Shown here: positions 15,656 through 23,082 of the stretch, in pieces
Layout of the letters: each line of letters opens with the position of its first letter
Position numbering within the stretch: the stretch's first letter is position 1
Assembly: GCA_026005095.1 (NCBI GenBank)
Contig: BPKK01000006.1
Location: 1 to 64,000, forward strand
From: Silanimonas sp.
GTDB lineage: Bacteria; Pseudomonadota; Gammaproteobacteria; Xanthomonadales; Xanthomonadaceae
Direction: 5' to 3'
DNA: 64,000 nt
Made by a program: the position numbers and the translations under genes
The notes under the pieces: generated by a model
Told to the model about the DNA's origin: nothing
Seen by the model: only the letters and a program-made list of their open reading frames with translations
Databases searched by the model: none

Positions 15656-16603
15656 TCAGCCGCAGCGGCGCCAGCGCACGTCCTGACCGGCCTCGATCTG
15701 CAGCCGCACCTCGCGCAGTTCGGGGTAGCGCTCGGCGAGAGTGCAGGCGCGGGCCACCGCCTCCTCGGCATCGACCCGGGCTTTCAGCGTCAGTACCAGG
15801 GTGGTGTTGCTGGACCACACCGCGGTGCCGAACTCGGGCAGGGCGATCAGGGCCGCGGCCAGGGCGGCGCGGCGTGCTGCCGGATCTTCGCTTCGGGCCG
15901 CTTCCGCGGCCACCGCTCCGGCGCTGGCCTTCGCTGCCGGGCGAGCACCGGCCGGCAGTGGCGATGATGCGACCGGGGTTCCATCGGGAGACGGGGCCGG
16001 AAGCTCGGCGAGCAGGCCACTGCCCCCGACTACGATCGCCAGACCGGCGACGGCCGCGCCCAGGGTGGCCAGCTGGCGCGGCCGGGTGACCTTGGCCTCG
16101 GCTTCGGCCAGGATGCCCTCGCGGGTGGGGCCGTCGAGCAGCGGCTCCACCCGGCGCCAGACCTCGGCGCCGTCCAGGCAGCGCACCGGCAGGCGCACGG
16201 CCTGGGTCAGGGTCTCGGGCTCAATGCTGCCCAGGGTGGCGAGCAGCACATCGTCGGCCTCGGTCTCCTGGCGCCGCCGCTCGACCTCGCGCAGGACGGC
16301 AGGACCGAGGGTGTAGGCGGTGCCATGCTTATAGACGAACAGGGTGCTGCCGCCTGGGCGGCGCAGCAGTTTCTCGCCGGTGGGAGCACCGGCCGGGGCA
16401 TCGGCCTCGGCGCGGTAGCCTTCGGCCTCGAGGGCGCGCAGGAGCAGACCCATGCCATCGCGCCAGTGGCGGGCAGCCAGCACCTCGATGCCAATCTGTC
16501 CGACGAGGCGCCGCCGTTGTACGCGGTCGAACCAGAGGCGGCTGGCGGCGATCAGGCCGGCGACGACGAGCAGGGCGAGGAGCAGGGAGAGGAAAACACT
16601 CAT
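15656..16603 (-). CDS. Membrane protein with degenerate Mrr-like restriction-endonuclease domain
   Basis: 315 residues. An N-terminal transmembrane helix (FLSLLLALLVVAGLIAAS) starts at the chosen Met (16603). A domain at about residues 45-145 follows the order of Mrr/type IV nuclease-fold proteins: helix, then YRAEAD, then the strand TLFVYKHGTAYTLG, then LATLGSIEPETL, ending VRCLDGAEVW. Active members have a strand with (Q/E)xK; here the equivalent LFVYKHG keeps Lys but lacks the Gln/Glu, so catalysis is doubtful. A second hydrophobic helix (LATLGAAVAGLAIVVGGSGLL) and a Pro/Ala-rich linker precede a C-terminal domain ending in a Cys residue. The family assignment is by eye and tentative. No methylase or other restriction gene is nearby. 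Confidence 0.6.
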   Translation of the reverse strand: MSVFLSLLLALLVVAGLIAASRLWFDRVQRRRLVGQIGIEVLAARHWRDGMGLLLRALEAEGYRAEADAPAGAPTGEKLLRRPGGSTLFVYKHGTAYTLGPAVLREVERRRQETEADDVLLATLGSIEPETLTQAVRLPVRCLDGAEVWRRVEPLLDGPTREGILAEAEAKVTRPRQLATLGAAVAGLAIVVGGSGLLAELPAPSPDGTPVASSPLPAGARPAAKASAGAVAAEAARSEDPAARRAALAAALIALPEFGTAVWSSNTTLVLTLKARVDAEEAVARACTLAERYPELREVRLQIEAGQDVRWRRCG

Positions 16604-16653
16604 CCGGTCAAAACCACGTGCGACGGGGGGAGCGAAGGGTAGCCCAAAAGCCA

Positions 16654-16676
16654 CGCGGCGCCCTATGGGCGCCGCG
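16654..16676 (-). terminator. Rho-independent-type terminator after the phasin gene
   Basis: A perfect 10-base GC stem (CGCGGCGCCC / GGGCGCCGCG) with a 3-base loop lies about 70 bases downstream of the phasin stop (16745, minus strand). On the minus strand it is followed by GGCTTTTGG, a short T-run. Confidence 0.55.
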
Positions 16677-16744
16677 GCGGGAACCCGCCCGGCCAGAGGC
16701 CGCCGGGGAGGGCGGCGGCCGGAAGGCGCGGGTGGAAAACGGGA

Positions 16745-17332
16745 TCAGCCCTGCGGGGCCTCGGGGGCGGCGACGCTGGTCAGCGCGGCCTTTCGGGCCC
16801 GGGTCGGAGTCTTGGGGGCCGCGGGTTTCGCCGTGCGCGGGGCGGGCTTGGCCTTCTTCACCGCGGCCTTGCCGGCCGGCTTCGCGGCCGCGGCGCTGCC
16901 GCGCTGCTTCACCGCGCGGGTCAGGGCATCGACGCGGGTGCTGAGCTCGGCGAGATCCTCGCGGGTGGGCACGCCAAGCCGGGTGAGGGCCCGCTGCACG
17001 CGCTCCTCGAACACTTTCTCGAGACGGTCCCAGGTATCGACGGCCCGCTCACGCACCGAACCGACACGCTCCTCGACGGCATCGCGCACCGCATCGACGC
17101 GGCCGGTGGCGAGCTTGCGGGTCACGGCTTCGAAGGAGGCGCCTTCCTTCACCAGGGCGTCGAACAGCTTGCTGCCCTCCTGCTGGGCGCGCTGGAACGC
17201 CCCGATGCCGGCCAGCCAGACCTGCTGGGCGGAATCGGCGAGGCTGCGGGAGAGCTGCTCGGCCTTGGCCTGCAGATCCGCGGGGGCGGCGGATTTCTTG
17301 GCGGTGCGGGTCGACTTCTTCAGCTTGGCCAT
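16745..17332 (-). CDS. Phasin, PHA granule-associated (PhaF/PhaI type)
   Basis: 195-residue phasin. Residues about 20-130 form the granule-binding amphipathic region (QVWLAGIGAFQRAQQEGSKL, then FDALVKEGASFEAVTRKLA and VRDAVEERVGSVRERAVDTW), the pattern of the PHA_granule family. A coiled stretch (LAELSTRVDALTRAV) is followed by an Ala/Lys/Pro tail with AAKPAGKAAVKKAKPAP-type repeats, as in PhaF, which links granules to DNA. The Met at 17332 begins MAKLKKST; the longer frame upstream is Pro-rich and not phasin-like. It lies 81 bases downstream of the patatin gene on the same strand and is followed by a terminator-like hairpin. No PHA synthase is in the window, so the coated lipid could be PHA or wax/triacylglycerol. 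Confidence 0.88.
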   Translation of the reverse strand: MAKLKKSTRTAKKSAAPADLQAKAEQLSRSLADSAQQVWLAGIGAFQRAQQEGSKLFDALVKEGASFEAVTRKLATGRVDAVRDAVEERVGSVRERAVDTWDRLEKVFEERVQRALTRLGVPTREDLAELSTRVDALTRAVKQRGSAAAAKPAGKAAVKKAKPAPRTAKPAAPKTPTRARKAALTSVAAPEAPQG

Positions 17333-17413
17333 GGGCCTCGATCCTGTGCAGGGGGAAGGGTACGGTGGCGGCAGTCTCGGTGCGGGCGCTAGAGCATTCA
17401 CACCAGCCCCGGG

Positions 17414-18691
17414 CTAGCCGTCGAGGGCTCTCGCCGCCTTGCGCGGTCGTGACCGGCGGCCGCCGCGCGGACGGCCTTCTTCGCGCAGCCGCGCCTCCAG
17501 CTCGTCGAGCAAGCGGGCGAGGCGTGCCGTGGTCTCGGTGCGGTGGCGGCGCGGCCCCACGCCATCGAGGATCGACAACCCCGGCGCGTCCAGCACCTCG
17601 TTGCGCAGGCGCAGGCCGTGGCGGGCGAACAGCGGGGTCAGGGCCTCGCGGCGCTCGCGCAGGTCCTTGAGGGTGGCGCGGAAGGCGTATTCGCAAACCC
17701 GCAGACGGTGGTCGTAGCTGAACACGCTGGTGAAGAACATCTCGCCGTCGTCCTCGTCGGGCTCCATCACCAGCTGGTCGGTGTGCGGGTACTGCCGGGC
17801 GTATTTCTCCAGCCCCACCTGCACCCGGCTCTGCAGCAGGGTGCGGAAGGTCTGCGAGAGCACCACCGGCAGGCCGCCCTGCTCGAGCCGGTCGAGCCCG
17901 GCCGGGCGCTTGCCGCCGCGGCTGGCATCGAAGGGCACGAAAGGATTCACGCCGAGCAGCAGGTCGATGCCCTTGTCCAGCGCGACGGAGGCATGCATGG
18001 TGCGGCGCAGCGCGCCGTCCACGAAATGGTGGCCGCGGATGCAGACCGGCGGATAGAGACCGGGCAGGGCGGCGCTGGCCTGCACGGCACGGGAGATCGG
18101 CACGTCTTCCCAGTGAGGACCGCCGAAGCGCACGGCCTTGCCACTGTCGAGGTCCACCGCCACCACGTACAGGGCGGTGGCAAGCTCGCGGAAATCGTTG
18201 CTGCGTCCGCCCGAGGTGAACAGCCGGCGCAGGAACAGCTCGACCTCGTCATTGTCGAACAGGCCGTTTGGCACCACGCCACCGAGCCGTGTCAGCAGTT
18301 CGCCGAGCGAGGCCCGCGCCGGGTCGGCCACGGCCTCGCGCGCCCAGCGCAGCAGCAGCCGCGGCGCGTTCGCGGCCCGCCGCAGGTACTCGCCGAAGGC
18401 CGGCTTGAGGAACATTTCGGGGCGGAACTGCACCTCGGCATCGCCGGTGAGGAAGATGCGGCACATCTCCTCGGTGCTGAGGCGGTTGGCCAGCCCGGCG
18501 GCGAGGAAGGCGCCGGAGCTCACGCCCACATAGACCTCGAGGCGGGTGAGGTCGAGTCCTTCGATGGCGCGGTCGAGGGCGCGCAGCGCGCCGAGCTCGT
18601 ACATGCCCCCGGTAGGACCGCCGCCGGCGATGGCCAGGCCGATACGGCCTCGGCTGGGCGTGCGGGGAGCAGCGGGCTGGACGACGAGCAT
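17414..18691 (-). CDS. Patatin-like phospholipase
   Basis: 425-residue patatin-fold lipase/acyl hydrolase. The oxyanion-hole glycine loop is AGGGPTGG (residues 22-29), the nucleophile elbow is GVSSG (Ser58), and the catalytic Asp sits in DGALRRT (about residue 222), so the Ser-Asp dyad is complete. Met at 18691 has GAGAAGG 8 bases upstream; upstream reading in this frame overlaps the divergent gene and is not coding. No signal peptide is present, so it should act in the cytoplasm or on granule or membrane surfaces. With phasin and PHA-granule genes on both sides, a role in mobilising stored lipid or granule phospholipid is likely. A TAGAAT box on its strand lies about 30 bases upstream of the start. 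Confidence 0.92.
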   Translation of the reverse strand: MLVVQPAAPRTPSRGRIGLAIAGGGPTGGMYELGALRALDRAIEGLDLTRLEVYVGVSSGAFLAAGLANRLSTEEMCRIFLTGDAEVQFRPEMFLKPAFGEYLRRAANAPRLLLRWAREAVADPARASLGELLTRLGGVVPNGLFDNDEVELFLRRLFTSGGRSNDFRELATALYVVAVDLDSGKAVRFGGPHWEDVPISRAVQASAALPGLYPPVCIRGHHFVDGALRRTMHASVALDKGIDLLLGVNPFVPFDASRGGKRPAGLDRLEQGGLPVVLSQTFRTLLQSRVQVGLEKYARQYPHTDQLVMEPDEDDGEMFFTSVFSYDHRLRVCEYAFRATLKDLRERREALTPLFARHGLRLRNEVLDAPGLSILDGVGPRRHRTETTARLARLLDELEARLREEGRPRGGRRSRPRKAARALDG

Positions 18692-18720
18692 GGGCACTGC
18701 CTTCTCGGGAGAGCGCCCGG

Positions 18721-18726
18721 ATTCTA
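18721..18726 (-). promoter_or_regulatory. Candidate -10 box for the patatin gene
   Basis: TAGAAT on the minus strand, 30 bases upstream of the patatin start, matches the sigma70 -10 consensus at five of six positions. I see no good -35 at 16-18 bases. Confidence 0.3.
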
Positions 18727-18781
18727 GCCCCAAGCCCGGGCGGCGGTTCATGATGAGCTCGGCATTCTCTCCGATACGACC

Positions 18782-19516
18782 ATGGCCGACGACAGCTCCC
18801 GGCGCCCGCTTCTCAAGGCTGCCATCGCCCGGCGGCTGCGCTGGCGCGCCGAGGTGTTCGCGCCCGACGATCCACGGAACCGCTCGCCTGCCCTGTCGGT
18901 GCTCCGCGCCTGGCAGGCCGCCCGGCTCGAGCGCAGCTTCGCCGATGTCCTGGCCAACCCGCTGATGGCGCCGGCTGGGCGCTTCTTCCTGTCCGATCTC
19001 TACGGCGACCGTGATTACAGCGCCCGCGATCGCGACGTGGACCGGATCATGCCGATGATGGTGCACCTGCTGCCGGAAAGCCTGCTGGTGGCAGCCCGGG
19101 ATGCGATCGAACTGCACGCCCTGAGCCATGCCTTCGATCTGCGGCTGGTGGAAGCGATGCGCCGGCGCCGTTACCAGCGACTCGACGTGCGGCGCTACGC
19201 CGAGATCTACCGCGATGCCGGCTTTCCACGGCTGCGTCGGAGGCAGATCCGCCTGGTGGTGGCGGTGGGGCAGAGTCTCGATGCCGCAGTGCGACGCCAC
19301 GGGGTGTATCGGCTGCTGCGAGCCGCCCGCCTGCCGGCGAAGGCGGCCGGGCTCTCCGAACTGCAGTCCTTCCTCGAGCGCGGCTTCCAGGCCTTCGACG
19401 CCCTGGGCGGTGCCGGGCCCTTCCTCGCCCGTGTCGAGCAGGGCGAAACCGAAGTCAGCCGGCGCCTGTTCACCGGCCACCCGGAGCCCTTCGGCGCGGG
19501 GTTCGGCGAGCCCTGA
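18782..19516 (+). CDS. FFLEELY-motif protein (conserved, unknown function)
   Basis: 244-residue, Arg-rich helical protein. It carries a variant of the FFLEELY motif, FFLSDLYGDRDYSARDRDV (about residues 67-85), that defines a proteobacterial family of unknown function. Later conserved-looking segments are LHALSHAFDLRLVEAM and FPRLRRRQIRLVVAVGQSLD. No signal peptide or membrane helix is visible. It is divergent from the patatin gene (90-base gap) and convergent with the PHA-granule-region gene (22-base gap). Members tend to be found near PHA or lipid genes, which matches the neighbourhood, but no biochemical role is known to me. Confidence 0.85.
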   Translation: MADDSSRRPLLKAAIARRLRWRAEVFAPDDPRNRSPALSVLRAWQAARLERSFADVLANPLMAPAGRFFLSDLYGDRDYSARDRDVDRIMPMMVHLLPESLLVAARDAIELHALSHAFDLRLVEAMRRRRYQRLDVRRYAEIYRDAGFPRLRRRQIRLVVAVGQSLDAAVRRHGVYRLLRAARLPAKAAGLSELQSFLERGFQAFDALGGAGPFLARVEQGETEVSRRLFTGHPEPFGAGFGEP

Positions 19517-19538
19517 TGCCAAGGCCCGCGCCTCGCCT

Positions 19539-19817
19539 TCAGGACTCGAACTGCTCGGCGAAGGTGCGCTCGATCTCGCGCTCGATCGCCGGCCGCAGGG
19601 CGAACAGCAAGAAACCGAGCCGCACCAGCACCCGCACTTCCTTCGCCGTTACCGCGATCTCGCCTTCCACCCCGCTGCGGGAGAAGGCGAGGGTGTTGCC
19701 GCGCCAGCCATAGTCGAGGTCGAAGCGCCCGGCGATGTGTTCGGCGATGCGCTCCACCCGTGCCTTGGCGTCCTTGAGTGGGAGGGCATGCCTGCGGCGG
19801 AAATCGATGTCGGCCAT
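19539..19817 (-). CDS. PHA-granule-region (polyhydroxyalkanoic acid system) family protein
   Basis: 92-residue protein matching the small PHA system family: MADIDFRRRHALPLKDAKARV, then AEHIAGRFDLDYGWRGNTLAF, and VEGEIAVTAKEVRVLVRLGFLL. Homologues are about 90 residues, occur next to phasin genes and have no known activity. The chosen Met (19817) gives this canonical N-terminus; the longer frame upstream overlaps the divergent FHA gene's promoter region. It lies 79 bases from the FHA gene and ends 22 bases from the FFLEELY gene. It is the clearest indicator that this neighbourhood concerns PHA-like granules. Confidence 0.9.
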   Translation of the reverse strand: MADIDFRRRHALPLKDAKARVERIAEHIAGRFDLDYGWRGNTLAFSRSGVEGEIAVTAKEVRVLVRLGFLLFALRPAIEREIERTFAEQFES

Positions 19818-19896
19818 GCGCCGATTCTGCGCCAGCCGGCGGCCAGCGGCCAGCGCGCCGGGGCTTTGTGCTACCTTTCGGCCGGCAGGAGGCCCC

Positions 19897-20736
19897 ATGC
19901 GACTGACGTTCCCCAACGGCGAGCACGCCGCGATCAACATCGAGCAGGGTCAGGTGGGTGTCGGCAGCGCGGCCGGCGGCGGCACGTCGGTCATCATCCC
20001 GGGCTTATCGCCGCTGCATGCGGTCTTCGCCGCCGGGCGCCGTGGCCAGTGGCTCACGGTGCCGCAGGAAGCCCCGGTGGTGGTGAATGCCCGTCCGGTG
20101 AAACGCATCGCCCACCTGCGGCCAGGCGACCTCGTCTGCCTCTCCGGTGTGCAGGTGCGCATCGAATCCGACCAGCCGCCCCCCGAGGCCGCCGAGAGCG
20201 GCCAGGGCCGGCGTAGCGGCGGCGACTGGGCCAGTGCCGCGCCCCGGGCCGTGCTGCGCGGCATGGCCGGAATCTGGTTCGGCCGCAGCCTGCCGCTGCA
20301 GGGGCCGCGGGTGCTGGGCAGCGGCAGCGGTTGCGATCCGCGCGTCGAGGGCGAGGGCGTGCTGGAGCGCCATGCCCTGATCGACCTCGAAGACGGACGG
20401 TTGGTCATCCGCGCGGTCGCTCCGGGGGCCAGCCTGCGGGTGAACGGCCATGCCGTGCGCTCCGCCGTGCTTGCCGCCGGCGACCAGATCGAGATCGGCA
20501 CCGTCCGTTTCGTGCTCGAAGTGCCGGTTCTCAACCGGGCGCCGCAGACTGCCGCCGCCCGCGCCCGCGAAGCCAAGACCGTGGCCTCGATGCAGGCCAT
20601 CCGGGTGCCGGTGCAGGGTAGCGCGCCCGCCCCGGCGAAACGCCGCGACCCCACCGGCATCTACCTTCTGATCGCCGCCGCCGCCGCGCTCGCCGCGGCG
20701 CTCACCGCCTTCTTCGTCTACGCGCCGAAAGGCTGA
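19897..20736 (+). CDS. Tail-anchored protein with two FHA-like domains
   Basis: 279 residues. Residues about 15-90 form a degenerate FHA-like beta sandwich (VGVGSAAGGGTSVIIPGLSP, then VNARPVKRIAHLRPGDLVCL). Residues about 125-210 form a second, better FHA domain: RVLGSGSGCDPRVEGEGVLE, then RHALIDLEDGRLVIRAV, then LRVNGHAVRSAVLAAGDQIEIG. The last 25 residues are one transmembrane helix (IYLLIAAAAALAAALTAFFV), so the protein is anchored by its tail with FHA domains in the cytoplasm. FHA domains bind phosphothreonine; the usual GR...S..H is reduced to GS...RH here, so binding may differ. AGGAGG lies 4 bases before the ATG. No kinase gene is adjacent. It precedes serC by 134 bases. Confidence 0.8.
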   Translation: MRLTFPNGEHAAINIEQGQVGVGSAAGGGTSVIIPGLSPLHAVFAAGRRGQWLTVPQEAPVVVNARPVKRIAHLRPGDLVCLSGVQVRIESDQPPPEAAESGQGRRSGGDWASAAPRAVLRGMAGIWFGRSLPLQGPRVLGSGSGCDPRVEGEGVLERHALIDLEDGRLVIRAVAPGASLRVNGHAVRSAVLAAGDQIEIGTVRFVLEVPVLNRAPQTAAARAREAKTVASMQAIRVPVQGSAPAPAKRRDPTGIYLLIAAAAALAAALTAFFVYAPKG

Positions 20737-20870
20737 GCCTCCGGCCGGCCACGGTGAGGCCGGGCCATGCCCAACGGGCATTTCGAGATTCGGCTCTAAG
20801 CATCTTGCCTACTGTCGGCACGATGCCGGCGCATGCTAGCGTCGGCGCTTCGTTCATGGGAGGTGGAAAG

Positions 20871-21956
20871 ATGTCGCGGGGATTCAACTTCAGTGCCGGT
20901 CCGGCGGTGCTTCCGGAGCCGGTGCTGCGCCGGGCGCAGGCCGAGCTGCTCGAATGGGGCGGCGAGCGTGCCTCGGTGATGGAGGTCTCGCACCGTGGCA
21001 AGGCCTTCATCGCCCTTGCGGAGAAGGCCGAGGCCGATCTCCGCGCCCTGATGGGCATTCCCGAGGACTACGCCGTGCTCTTCCTCCAGGGCGGCGCGAC
21101 CACCCACTTCGCCCTGCTGCCGATGAACCTCGCCGGCCCCGGGCAGCGTGCCGATTACCTCGTCACCGGCGCCTGGAGCAAGAAAGCCGCCAGCGAGGGC
21201 AAGGCGCACTGCGCGGTGAACGTGATCGCCGACACCGCCGACAGTCAGTACACCGCGCTGCCCGCCCCCGGCAGCTACACCATCGACCCCGGGGCGGCCT
21301 TCGTCCATCTCGCGGCGAACGAGACCATCCATGGTGTCGAGTTCCCGGAGGCCATCGATACCGGTGGCGTGCCGCTGGTGGCCGATTTCAGTTCCTCGAT
21401 CCTCTCGCGCCCCATCGACGTGACGAAGTACGGCGTCATCTACGCTGGCGCACAGAAGAACATCGGCCCTTCGGGCCTCGTGGTGATGGTGATCCGCAAG
21501 GACCTGCTGGAGCGCCCCGGCCAGCCGCGGGCCAAGATTCTCAGCTACAAGGAGCATGCGGCCCAGGGCTCGATGCTCAATACCCCCCCCACCTTTGCCT
21601 GGTACCTCGCCGGCCTGGTCTTCGAATGGATGCGCGAGGAGGGCGGGGTGGCCGAGTTCGCCGCCCGTAACCGCCGCAAGGCCGAGGCCCTGTACGCGGC
21701 CATCGATGGCAGCGGTGGCTTCTACCGCAATCCGGTGACGAAGGAGGCGCGCTCGCTGATGAACGTGCCCTTCATGCTGCACGATCCGGCCCTCGATGCC
21801 GCCTTCCTCAAGGAATCAGAGGCTGCCGGCCTGCTGGCGTTGAAAGGCCACCGTGACCTCGGTGGCATGCGCGCCTCGCTCTACAACGCTCTGCCGTACG
21901 AGGCGGTGGCTGCCCTGGTCGATTTCATGGGCGATTTCGCCCGCCGCCACGGGTAA
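20871..21956 (+). CDS. serC: Phosphoserine aminotransferase
   Basis: Class V PLP aminotransferase of 361 residues that converts 3-phosphohydroxypyruvate to phosphoserine (serine synthesis) and also works in pyridoxal-phosphate synthesis. The N-terminus FNFSAGPAVLPEPVL, the motif MEVSHRGKAF and the PLP-lysine site AGAQKNIGPSG are all typical, as is the C-terminal GLLALKGHRDLGGMRASLYN. ATG at 20871 is chosen for its GGGAGGT ribosome site 7 bases upstream; an upstream extension has no family similarity. It is the first gene of the serC-pheA-hisC-aroA-cmk-rpsA-ihfB group, with 4 bases between its stop and pheA. Confidence 0.97.
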   Translation: MSRGFNFSAGPAVLPEPVLRRAQAELLEWGGERASVMEVSHRGKAFIALAEKAEADLRALMGIPEDYAVLFLQGGATTHFALLPMNLAGPGQRADYLVTGAWSKKAASEGKAHCAVNVIADTADSQYTALPAPGSYTIDPGAAFVHLAANETIHGVEFPEAIDTGGVPLVADFSSSILSRPIDVTKYGVIYAGAQKNIGPSGLVVMVIRKDLLERPGQPRAKILSYKEHAAQGSMLNTPPTFAWYLAGLVFEWMREEGGVAEFAARNRRKAEALYAAIDGSGGFYRNPVTKEARSLMNVPFMLHDPALDAAFLKESEAAGLLALKGHRDLGGMRASLYNALPYEAVAALVDFMGDFARRHG

Positions 21957-21960
21957 GGGC

Positions 21961-23082
21961 ATGAGCGACGAGTCGCAGGCCAGTCCGCCGTCCGGCGAGG
22001 CGGCCCCTCTGGATCTCGCTGCGGTGCGCGCCCGCATCGACGGCATCGACGAGCAGATCCAGCGGCTCATTGCCGAGCGCGCCCGCTGGGCGCAGCAGGT
22101 CGGGCGAGCGAAAGGCCCGCTGAAGGCCGCGGTCGACTATTACCGCCCGGAGCGCGAGGCGCAGATCCTGCGCCGGGTGGTCGACCGCAACGAGGGCCCG
22201 CTGTCCGACGAAGTGCTGGTGCGCCTGTTCCGCGAGATCATGTCGGCCTGCCTCGCCCAGCAAGAGCCGCTCAAGGTGGGCTACCTCGGCCCCGAGGGCA
22301 CCTTCTCGCAGCAGGCGGTGCACAAGCACTTCGGTCATTCGGCGAGAGGCCTGCCGCTCGCCAGCATCGAGGAGGTGTTCCAGGAAGTGGAGGCCGGCAA
22401 CGCCGATTTCGGTGTGGTGCCGGTGGAGAACTCGGGGCAGGGCACCATCCAGTCCACGCTCGACATGTTCCTCACCTCTTCGCTGAAGATCTGCGGCGAG
22501 GTCGAACTCGGCATCCACCAGTACCTGCTGGGCCGCACCGGCCGCATCGAGGACATCGAACGCGTCTACGCCCACCCGCAGTCGCTGGCGCAGTGCAAGG
22601 CCTGGCTGCGCGCCAACCTGCCGAAGGCCGAACTGGTGCCGACCCCCAGTAATGCCGATGCCGCCCGCCGCGCCCGCAATGCCGACGATGCGGCAGCGCT
22701 GGCTGGCGAGAGCGCGGCCCATGTCTATGGCCTCAAAACCATTGCCGGGCCGGTGAACGACCGGGCCGACAACACCACCCGCTTCCTGGTGCTGGGCCGC
22801 GAGCTGCTGCCGCCCTGCGGCCACGACCGCACCTCGCTGCTGGTATTCGTCAACGACCAGCCGGGCGCCCTGTTCGGCGTGCTCAAGCCCTTCGCCGAGA
22901 ACGGCCTGTCGCTGAACCGCATCGAGTCGCGCCCGGCCCATACCCGGCGCTGGGAATACGCCTTTTTCATCGATGTCTCGGGCCATGTGGAACAGCCGGA
23001 GATGCGTGCCGCCCTGGATCAGCTCGGCGCCTTCGCCTCCTCGGTGAAGATCCTCGGTGCCTATCCGGTGGCGGTGCTCTGA
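21961..23082 (+). CDS. pheA: Bifunctional chorismate mutase / prephenate dehydratase (P-protein)
   Basis: 373-residue cytoplasmic enzyme for phenylalanine synthesis. It has three parts: an AroQ-type chorismate mutase (about residues 18-100, RIDGIDEQIQRLIAERARWA), prephenate dehydratase (about 105-285, VGYLGPEGTFSQQA, VVPVENSGQGT and the catalytic NTTRFLV), and an ACT regulatory domain (about 297-370, PGALFGVLKPFAENG with the ESRP motif that binds Phe). Feedback inhibition by Phe is expected. The ATG at 21961 lies 4 bases after serC. The stop overlaps the hisC start by one base. There is no sign of an attenuator leader peptide inside the operon. Confidence 0.97.
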   Translation: MSDESQASPPSGEAAPLDLAAVRARIDGIDEQIQRLIAERARWAQQVGRAKGPLKAAVDYYRPEREAQILRRVVDRNEGPLSDEVLVRLFREIMSACLAQQEPLKVGYLGPEGTFSQQAVHKHFGHSARGLPLASIEEVFQEVEAGNADFGVVPVENSGQGTIQSTLDMFLTSSLKICGEVELGIHQYLLGRTGRIEDIERVYAHPQSLAQCKAWLRANLPKAELVPTPSNADAARRARNADDAAALAGESAAHVYGLKTIAGPVNDRADNTTRFLVLGRELLPPCGHDRTSLLVFVNDQPGALFGVLKPFAENGLSLNRIESRPAHTRRWEYAFFIDVSGHVEQPEMRAALDQLGAFASSVKILGAYPVAVL

